DNA of 64,000 nucleotides from Bacillota bacterium (lineage in GTDB: Bacteria; Bacillota; Clostridia; Tissierellales; Peptoniphilaceae): contig JAEZXH010000019.1 of NCBI GenBank assembly GCA_023442775.1, positions 1 to 64,000 on the forward strand. Reading direction: 5' to 3'. A program made the position numbers and the translations under genes. Within the stretch, counting starts at the first letter, position 1. Each line of letters begins with the position of its first letter. The notes below the pieces were generated by a model, which did no database searches, had not been told where the DNA came from, and was given only the letters and a program-made list of their open reading frames with translations. Shown piece by piece: positions 58,344-64,000 of the stretch.

Positions 58344-59151
58344 GCCGCGCCAAGAGCCCATGGCCAATCTCAAGAAGATTTTCTCTCGCAAGGATATTCT
58401 CCTCATTGGCCTCGGCTCCTATGGTTGTCTACGAGGCATCGCTCTTTGTGCCAAGACCCTCGAGGCAGAGGGTCGTTTCCTCCCCTGTCCTATGAGCCCC
58501 ATGGACATCGCCCTTGGGAGAGCGCCGGAAAAACTCTCTTCTCTCGCCTCCCAGATTCCTCCTGAGATTGGAGGCATTATCGTCTATCTCTCCTGCGCAG
58601 AAATCCTCTCCCATGTGGATGCGTATGCGTTGAAAGCGTCCCTTGCCCCTCTTTCCTCCCATGTTCTCGTTCTCGAGCGCGGGCCTCTCGTCGCAAGACG
58701 TGCCTCCCCGATGAAGGACATCGAAGCCTTTCTCGCGGCGACCCCTGAGGGAGAACAGGTCCTTCTTTCTTCCCCCATGGCTGAGGTCCCCCCGCCCGAT
58801 TATGTCGGGGCATTCTGGGAGGCGATGGGTGCCGGGCGCCGCGTCCTTCTCATCACTCCAGGAGGGTGCGCCTCTGCCATTGGCCTCGACGAAACGCGGC
58901 CATCCCTTCCCTGGGCCCATACGACTCTCAATGATTTGGATTGGTCGATGGGTGCAGAGGAGAAGGTCCTCGAGGCGGCCTCGTCGTTTTACCGTCAAGA
59001 TCCGTCCCGTCCCCTTACCCTCATCACCACCGCCGTGCCCCACATCTTGGGCTTTGATCTCCCCTCCGTCGTCTCTTCCCTTCAACAGAAGGGCTTTGAC
59101 GTCACGGGAGTTGCCACCGACGGTTTTTCTACCACTTCTCACTCCCATTAG
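58315..59151 (+). CDS. Single-domain nitrogenase component 1-like protein (NifD/NifK family)
   Basis: The 278-residue protein matches only the first domain of the NifD/NifK/BchN/CfbD family. Cys9, Cys38 (GSYGCLRG) and Cys94 (YLSCAEI) have nearly the spacing of the NifD cluster ligands. Later come GGCASAIG, TLNDLDWSMGAEEKVLEA (like the family TDL...E.DVVFGG..KL block) and a truncated end at GVATDGF. The other two Rossmann domains are missing. It would receive electrons from the NifH-like protein; the substrate is unknown. The ATG at 58315 sits 8 bases after AGGAGG; the start overlaps nifH-like by 29 bases. Confidence 0.78.
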   Translation: MLYLRHESCEPRQEPMANLKKIFSRKDILLIGLGSYGCLRGIALCAKTLEAEGRFLPCPMSPMDIALGRAPEKLSSLASQIPPEIGGIIVYLSCAEILSHVDAYALKASLAPLSSHVLVLERGPLVARRASPMKDIEAFLAATPEGEQVLLSSPMAEVPPPDYVGAFWEAMGAGRRVLLITPGGCASAIGLDETRPSLPWAHTTLNDLDWSMGAEEKVLEAASSFYRQDPSRPLTLITTAVPHILGFDLPSVVSSLQQKGFDVTGVATDGFSTTSHSH

Positions 59152-59163
59152 AAAGGATAACCT

Positions 59164-60249
59164 ATGAAAAAACAACTACTCCTGCTTCTCCTCGCCCTGC
59201 TCCTCGGATGCGCCGGGTGCGCCAATTCGACTCCCAATGCCGCACCCTCCTCGGATTCCCAAGGGACCCGCGAGGTCGTCGACGCCATGGATAACCACGT
59301 CACCGTCCCTGAAGACATTGCGCGCATTGCAGTGACTCCCCTTCCCTGGTCCTCGGTCATCTATGCCATCGACGGCTCCTCGAGTCGCCTTGTGGCCATC
59401 CATCCCGGGGCCATGAGTGCATGCAAGGGCCACTTCCTTGAAACCCTCGACCCCGCCTATGCCGACCTCGACACGAGCCCCATCGGCAAAGACTTTTCCG
59501 TCAACGTAGAAGAACTCGCCAACCGCCAGACCCAAGCCCTCGTGTTGTGGGATCACCAAAGCGATGTAGCGGAGCAGGTCAAGAGCCTTGGCATCACCCC
59601 GGTGATGGTTAAAAATGAAACCCTCGAGGACCTCCAAAAGAGTTTTACCGCCATTGGACAACTTCTGGGAAAGGAAGACCGGGCCAAAGCCTTTAACGAC
59701 CTCTACCAAGACGTCTACGACGAGCTCAAGGCCAAGGAAAAAGACTTGGCCCAGGTCGAGAAACCTCGAGTCCTCTACCTGCGAGACAAAACGCTCAAGA
59801 TCCAAGGGACGGACATGTTCATCCAGACGGCCCTCTCCCTCGCCGGCGCACAGAACATTGCCGAAGGGCAAAAGAGTCTCACCATGGAAGAAATCCTGAA
59901 GAAGGACCCGGAAATCATCTTCTTGAGTCAATTCGACGACTTCACCCCGGAAGACCTCTATGAAAACCGCCTCGATGGACAAGACTGGTCCCAGGTCAGT
60001 GCCGTCAAGAATAAGCGCGTCTACAAGACGCCCCTTGGCATCTATCGTTGGGACGCTCCCGGCGTGGAAACGCCCCTGATGATGTGCTGGTTGGCCGAAC
60101 ACATTCAACCCGAGGTCTTCCCCGACATCGATACACGAGAGAGGACACAAGACTTCTTCAAGACCTATTTCAATCGCACCCTCTCCAAAGAGGACCTCTC
60201 CATGATTTTTGCCGAGGACGCCAATGCAAAGAGCCTCCCGCCCCAATAA
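59164..60249 (+). CDS. Metal-chelate ABC transporter substrate-binding lipoprotein (BtuF/FepB family)
   Basis: The 361-residue protein has a lipoprotein signal (LLGCAGC, Cys19 likely lipidated) and a class III binding-protein fold with REVVDAMDNHVTVPEDIARI and the long connecting helix around residues 160-200. The family captures siderophores, haem, cobalamin or other metal chelates. It begins 12 bases after the NifD-like gene, and its stop overlaps the permease start. The ligand cannot be read from sequence; the linkage with a nitrogenase-like pair suggests a tetrapyrrole or metal chelate. Confidence 0.88.
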   Translation: MKKQLLLLLLALLLGCAGCANSTPNAAPSSDSQGTREVVDAMDNHVTVPEDIARIAVTPLPWSSVIYAIDGSSSRLVAIHPGAMSACKGHFLETLDPAYADLDTSPIGKDFSVNVEELANRQTQALVLWDHQSDVAEQVKSLGITPVMVKNETLEDLQKSFTAIGQLLGKEDRAKAFNDLYQDVYDELKAKEKDLAQVEKPRVLYLRDKTLKIQGTDMFIQTALSLAGAQNIAEGQKSLTMEEILKKDPEIIFLSQFDDFTPEDLYENRLDGQDWSQVSAVKNKRVYKTPLGIYRWDAPGVETPLMMCWLAEHIQPEVFPDIDTRERTQDFFKTYFNRTLSKEDLSMIFAEDANAKSLPPQ

Positions 60250-61225
60250 GGCACTCTTTGGAGGCGGCCTCGTCCTCCTCATCCTCTCCGCCTTTCTCTG
60301 TCTCTTCATCGGGCGCTACCACATCTCCTTGAGTGAATTTCCCGCCCTTCTTCAAGGAGTTAGTAAGTCCGGCCAAGGCGCCACTGTCCTCTTTTCCCTG
60401 CGCCTTCCACGTATCCTTGCAAGTCTCCTCGTAGGCTCAGCTCTTGCCATCTCCGGGGCCACCTATCAAGCCATCTTGCGCAATCCCTTGGTGGCGCCGG
60501 ATATGCTCGGCGTCTCTTCAGGGGCCTGTGTCGGTGCTTTCTTAAGCATCTACCTCGGCCTCTCCCAGACCACGACCCAACTCGTCGCCCTCTTCGGCGG
60601 TCTTCTCGCCGTGGGCCTTGCCATGACGATCCCACGACTCATTGGCAATTCCTCAGTGATGAGCCTCGTCCTCTCTGGGGTCATCGTGGGAGGGTTTATG
60701 AGCGCCGCCCTCGGCCTCTTGAAGTACGTCGCCGACCCGGACACCCAGTTGGCGTCCATGACCTATTGGCAGCTGGGAAGCCTTGCCGAGACCTCATGGA
60801 GAGATGTTCGTGCCATGAGCCTTCCCATCTTGGGGTGCCTTCTCCTCGTCTTTCTTCTTCGCTTTCGCCTCAACATCCTCTCCCTCGGCGACGATGAAGC
60901 GAAGAGCCTTGGAGTCGACGTACTTCGACTGCGCCGCCTTCTGATTCTTTGTGCCACCCTCCTCACCGCCACCTCGGTCTGCTCCTGTGGCACCATTGGG
61001 TGGATTGGCCTCGTCATTCCCCACATGAGTCGCCTCTTCGTCGGCGCGGATCATCGGATGAGCATCCCCTGCTGCGCCCTCCTTGGGGCCTTCTTCCTCC
61101 TTCTCATCGATACCCTCGCCCGGACCCTCACCATGGCGGAGATTCCCTTGAGCATTCTCACGGGGCTCCTGGGGGCACCGACCTACTTCTTCTTACTCCT
61201 TCGACAAGGGAGGAATCTCCAATGA
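60224..61225 (+). CDS. Metal-chelate ABC transporter permease (FecCD/BtuC family)
   Basis: The 333-residue permease has about ten membrane helices, with LRLPRILASLLVGSALAISG, AILRNPLVAPDMLGVSSGA, LGDDEAKSLGVDVLRLR (coupling region) and GTIGWIGLVIPHMSRLFVGADHR, all typical of FecCD/BtuC. I choose the ATG at 60224 (GAGG upstream), inside the end of the binding-protein gene (26-base overlap); a TTG at 60209 is an alternative. It overlaps the ATPase gene by ATGA. Confidence 0.9.
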   Translation: MQRASRPNKALFGGGLVLLILSAFLCLFIGRYHISLSEFPALLQGVSKSGQGATVLFSLRLPRILASLLVGSALAISGATYQAILRNPLVAPDMLGVSSGACVGAFLSIYLGLSQTTTQLVALFGGLLAVGLAMTIPRLIGNSSVMSLVLSGVIVGGFMSAALGLLKYVADPDTQLASMTYWQLGSLAETSWRDVRAMSLPILGCLLLVFLLRFRLNILSLGDDEAKSLGVDVLRLRRLLILCATLLTATSVCSCGTIGWIGLVIPHMSRLFVGADHRMSIPCCALLGAFFLLLIDTLARTLTMAEIPLSILTGLLGAPTYFFLLLRQGRNLQ

Positions 61226-61995
61226 GTCTCACCATCTCCAGCCTCTCCTTCGCCTATCCCAAGGAGCCCCTTCTCTTTCACGAAGTCTCTTTCTCCCTAA
61301 ATCCCGGGGAGCTCCTCACGATTCTCGGGCCCAATGGCGCAGGAAAGTCCACTCTCCTTCATACCATCGCAGGCCTTCTCACCCCAAATTCCGGGGAGGT
61401 TCTCTATGAGAATCAAAACCTCCATCGCCTTTCTCCGAGAGAGCGCTCTCTCAATCTCTGTCTCGTCCCCCAACAGCAAAACACCCTCTACGCCTACTCA
61501 GTGCGCGATGTCCTTCTCATGGGGCGCGCCCCTCATCTCGGCCCCTTTTCCCAACCCAAGGAGGAGGATGTCTTACGCGTCGAGGACGTGATGACTCGTT
61601 TTGGCTTGGAAGGCCTCGCTTCCAAGTCCTATGCATCACTGAGTGGCGGAGAACGCCAACAGGTCAACATCGCCCGGGCCGTCGTTCAAGGAAGTCCGGT
61701 GATTCTCCTCGACGAGCCGACGAATCACCTCGATTTCGGCAACCAGGTCCGAACCTTAAGGCGCATCGCCAAGCTCCAAGAAGATGGCTTCATCCTCATC
61801 ATGACCAACCATCACCCGGACCAGGTCCTCTACTTAGGCTCCTACGTAGGCGTCCTCGATGGGAAGGGGCACTTCACCATGGGGACTGCAAAAGATCTCG
61901 TCACCGAGCGTCTTCTCGACGAGCTCTACCACGTCCCGGTGCGCATTGTGGAGCTGCCAGAATTTCACCGAAAGATCTGCGTTCCCGTTCCATAA
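61222..61995 (+). CDS. Metal-chelate ABC transporter ATPase (FepC/BtuD family)
   Basis: The 257-residue ATPase has Walker A GPNGAGKSTLLHTIAGLL, Q-loop LVPQQQNTLYAYSVRDVLLMGR (the FepC-type VxxGR segment), signature LSGGERQQVNIARAVVQG, Walker B VILLDEPTNHLDFGNQ and H-loop MTNHHPDQ. A tandem His in the switch loop is typical. It overlaps the permease stop (ATGA) and ends at a terminator, so the operon is NifH-like, NifD-like, SBP, permease, ATPase. Confidence 0.93.
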   Translation: MSLTISSLSFAYPKEPLLFHEVSFSLNPGELLTILGPNGAGKSTLLHTIAGLLTPNSGEVLYENQNLHRLSPRERSLNLCLVPQQQNTLYAYSVRDVLLMGRAPHLGPFSQPKEEDVLRVEDVMTRFGLEGLASKSYASLSGGERQQVNIARAVVQGSPVILLDEPTNHLDFGNQVRTLRRIAKLQEDGFILIMTNHHPDQVLYLGSYVGVLDGKGHFTMGTAKDLVTERLLDELYHVPVRIVELPEFHRKICVPVP

Positions 61996-62026
61996 AAAAA
62001 GAACCCCGTTTGGGGCTCTTTTTTTT
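61995..62026. terminator. Bidirectional terminator between the metal-chelate operon and etfA
   Basis: AAGAACCCC-GTT-TGGGGCTCTT with one mismatch, followed by TTTTTT on the plus strand and flanked by A residues on the left. Confidence 0.85.
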
Positions 62027-62033
62027 GCGCCGA

Positions 62034-63047
62034 TTACTCAGCGATTTCTTCTTTCAAGGCCTTTTCCTTGCGATAGAGTTCGGTCACGCGAGGAACGATG
62101 GCGTTGAGGTCGCCGACGATTCCGAGGTCTGCCACATCGAAGATGGGAGCAGTTTCGTTCTTGTTGACGGCGATGATGAGATCCGATTCTTCCATCCCTG
62201 CCAAGTGTTGGATGGCTCCGGAAATCCCAAAGGCGAAGTAGAGGTCAGGACGCACGGTCTTCCCGGTCTGTCCGACTTGACGATCCTTTTCAATCCAACC
62301 AGCGTCGACGGTGGCACGGGAGGTGGACACTTCCCCGCCGAGTTCGTCAGCGAGTTCTTGGAGGAGTTTGAATCCTTCGGGTCCGCCGATTCCACGACCG
62401 CCAGAGACGAGGACGTTGGCTTCGGTGATGTCCTTCTTCTTGGATTCGCTCTTGGCGATCTCACGAATGGTGACATTCATATCTTCGGGAACGAAGTCGA
62501 TCTTTTCTTCGATGATTTCCCCTTGGAGGCTCTTGTCCGAGGCGAGGGGAGTCATGACGCCGGGGCGCACGGTGGCCATTTGGGGACGATGTTGTTCACA
62601 GAGAATCGTCGCCATGAGGTTTCCGCCGAATGCGGGACGGGTCATCATGAGATTCTTCGATTCGGGGTCGATTTCGAGGCCAGTACAGTCGGCGGTGAGG
62701 CCGGTGTGGATACGAGCGGCGAGGCGAGGAGCCAAGTCGCGGCCGATGGAGGTGGCGCCGTAGAGGACGATCTCGGGATCGTACTTCTTCACGATGGCGT
62801 TGATGGCCTTGGCATAGGGCTCGGTGACATATTCCTTGAGCATGGGATCATCGACGACGATGACCTTGGCTGCACCGTGGTGAATGAGGGTTTCTGCGAG
62901 GCCCTTCACATTCTCCCCAAGAAGCACGGCGACGACTTCTTGACCAAGATCCTTGGCGAGTTCGCTGGCTTTTCCGAGGAGTTCAATCCCGACCTTTTGG
63001 AGTTCGCCGTCGCGTTGTTCCGTAAAGACAAATACATTCTTACTCAT
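62034..63047 (-). CDS. etfA: Electron transfer flavoprotein alpha subunit
   Basis: The 337-residue subunit has the FAD-binding C-terminal domain with VSGGRGIGGPEGFKLL, VDAGWIEKDRQVGQTGKTV and FGISGAIQHLAGM. With EtfB and an acyl-CoA dehydrogenase it transfers electrons or bifurcates them (butyryl-CoA dehydrogenase/Etf, using NADH and reducing ferredoxin). Follows etfB by 24 bases. Confidence 0.94.
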   Translation of the reverse strand: MSKNVFVFTEQRDGELQKVGIELLGKASELAKDLGQEVVAVLLGENVKGLAETLIHHGAAKVIVVDDPMLKEYVTEPYAKAINAIVKKYDPEIVLYGATSIGRDLAPRLAARIHTGLTADCTGLEIDPESKNLMMTRPAFGGNLMATILCEQHRPQMATVRPGVMTPLASDKSLQGEIIEEKIDFVPEDMNVTIREIAKSESKKKDITEANVLVSGGRGIGGPEGFKLLQELADELGGEVSTSRATVDAGWIEKDRQVGQTGKTVRPDLYFAFGISGAIQHLAGMEESDLIIAVNKNETAPIFDVADLGIVGDLNAIVPRVTELYRKEKALKEEIAE

Positions 63048-63071
63048 TTTTTCACGCTCCTGTCCGAACCC

Positions 63072-63866
63072 TTAGATAATATACTTTTCCTTGAGTTTGG
63101 CGATGATGGCAGCGGCGGCTTCATCGGCATTGACATCCTTCAAGAGGACGCCTGCGCCCTTGCCTTCCTTCGCATAGGACTTCTTGACCTTCGTCGGGGA
63201 GCCCTTCAAACCAATGTCTTCGAGGTTGAGGTTGTCCTTAATGTCATCGAGACCCCAGACCTTGACTTCTTTTTGATAGGCGTCAAAGACACCGCCAACG
63301 CTCATGTAACGGGGCTCGGCGAGTTCCGTCAAAGCAGTGACGAGGCAGGGCATCTTCACGTCGATGATGTGGTAGCGGTCTTCGAATTGACGCTTCACCG
63401 TCACGGTGTCGCCGTTGACGGAGAGTTCTTCTGCATAGGCGACTTGGGGAAGGCCAAGGTGCTCAGCGATTTGGGGTCCGACTTGGGCGGTGTCCCCGTC
63501 GATGGCTTGACGACCGGTGATGATGAGGTCGTAGTCACCAATGGTCTTCAATGCGCCGGCGATGGTGCAAGAGGTTGCCCAGGTGTCGGCACCACCGAAT
63601 GCGCGGTCACTGACGAGAATCGCTTCGTCAGCGCCCATGGCGAGGGCTTCACGAAGAGCGGCATCGGCTTGCATCGGTCCCATGGAGAGGATAGTCACCG
63701 TGGTATCCGGGTGCTCGTCCTTGATGCGAAGCGCAGTTTCGATCCCGGCCTTGTCGTCGGGGTTGATAATACTTGGCACGCCATCACGGATGAGGGTGTT
63801 CGTCTTCGGATCGAGGCGCACTTCCGTGGTGTCGGGTACTTGTTTCACACAGACAATAATCTTCAT
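63072..63866 (-). CDS. etfB: Electron transfer flavoprotein beta subunit
   Basis: The 264-residue subunit begins MKIIVCVKQVPDTTEVRLDP and has the beta-subunit block IITGRQAIDGDTAQVGPQIA. The insertion GADEAILVSDRAFGGADTWA and the TGRQAID region are like those of bifurcating Etf from clostridia, which bind a second FAD, but this cannot be proven by eye. AGAGGAGG precedes the ATG. It lies between the acyl-CoA dehydrogenase gene and etfA. Confidence 0.94.
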   Translation of the reverse strand: MKIIVCVKQVPDTTEVRLDPKTNTLIRDGVPSIINPDDKAGIETALRIKDEHPDTTVTILSMGPMQADAALREALAMGADEAILVSDRAFGGADTWATSCTIAGALKTIGDYDLIITGRQAIDGDTAQVGPQIAEHLGLPQVAYAEELSVNGDTVTVKRQFEDRYHIIDVKMPCLVTALTELAEPRYMSVGGVFDAYQKEVKVWGLDDIKDNLNLEDIGLKGSPTKVKKSYAKEGKGAGVLLKDVNADEAAAAIIAKLKEKYII

Positions 63867-63887
63867 CGTTATCCTCCTCTGTGCCCT

Positions 63888-64000
63888 TTAGTTGACGCCC
63901 ATCCATCCGGAGATGACCATGCGCATAACTTCCGAGGTCCCTTCGTAGATCTCGGTAATCTTTGCGTCGCGCATCATGCGCTCGATGGGATAGTCTCTCG
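63888..64000 (-). CDS. Acyl-CoA dehydrogenase, C-terminal end (cut by window edge)
   Basis: The last 36 codons read [20 protein letters not shown] followed by [16 protein letters not shown] and [16 protein letters not shown] is the acyl-CoA dehydrogenase C-terminal signature. Placed 21 bases before etfB, it is probably the butyryl-CoA dehydrogenase (bcd) of a bcd-etfBA unit. The rest lies beyond base 64000. Confidence 0.9.
   Translation of the reverse strand, partial: RDYPIERMMRDAKITEIYEGTSEVMRMVISGWMGVN

Overview
This window comes from an anaerobic Firmicute (class Clostridia/Tissierellia by overall gene content). The genus cannot be fixed from the sequence. Pointers are a long-form ribosomal protein S12, strong AGGAGG-type ribosome binding sites, a tig-clpP-clpX-lon-engB cluster, rubredoxin, a complete Na+-pumping methylmalonyl-CoA decarboxylase pathway, and Bcd/EtfAB genes of the butyrate type. 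A type 2 isopentenyl-diphosphate isomerase and the absence of outer-membrane genes fit a monoderm, Peptoniphilaceae-like organism, but that is a guess. Most genes lie on the minus strand. No tRNA, rRNA, IS element, phage gene or CRISPR array was seen.

Layout. 1-10.8 kb: transcription/translation operon rpoB-rpoC-rpsL-rpsG-fusA-tuf (minus; tuf is cut by the window edge). 11.0-20 kb: an M16C peptidase (plus), an NhaC-type antiporter, typA-cls-small membrane protein, and an orphan RsbW-like kinase divergent from rubredoxin. 20.2-26.4 kb: proteostasis operon tig-clpP-clpX-lon-engB behind a clear promoter. 26.5-31.4 kb: PhaE-like protein, YdbC/PC4 protein and L-2-hydroxyacid dehydrogenase, then a copper ATPase with a CopZ-like domain fused at its C-terminus. 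31.4-39.4 kb: pseudouridine synthase, ROK kinase, AddB-like and AddA, then a plus-strand MltG-like membrane protein without a catalytic domain.

39.4-49.7 kb: an energy module. A CoA-transferase, methylmalonyl-CoA mutase (two subunits), MeaB, epimerase and MmdADCB together convert succinate to propionate plus CO2 while exporting Na+. An aspartate:alanine-exchanger-family carrier at the end is a candidate for dicarboxylate exchange. 50.2-55.3 kb: an Opp/Nik-type ABC importer whose binding-protein gene is broken by one in-frame TAA and is preceded by a cobalamin riboswitch with an intrinsic terminator. 55.4-57.3 kb: trxB and fni.

57.5-62.0 kb: the most unusual locus, a five-gene operon with a NifH-like Fe protein, a single-domain NifD/K-like protein and a complete BtuFCD/FepBDC-type metal-chelate importer. 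No known nitrogenase-like system is obvious here, and its substrate is unknown. 62.0-64 kb: etfA, etfB and the end of an acyl-CoA dehydrogenase gene.

A common thread may be corrinoid/cobalt supply. The mutase needs B12, a B12 riboswitch controls one importer, and a second tetrapyrrole/siderophore-type importer is tied to a reductase of a class often used on tetrapyrroles.
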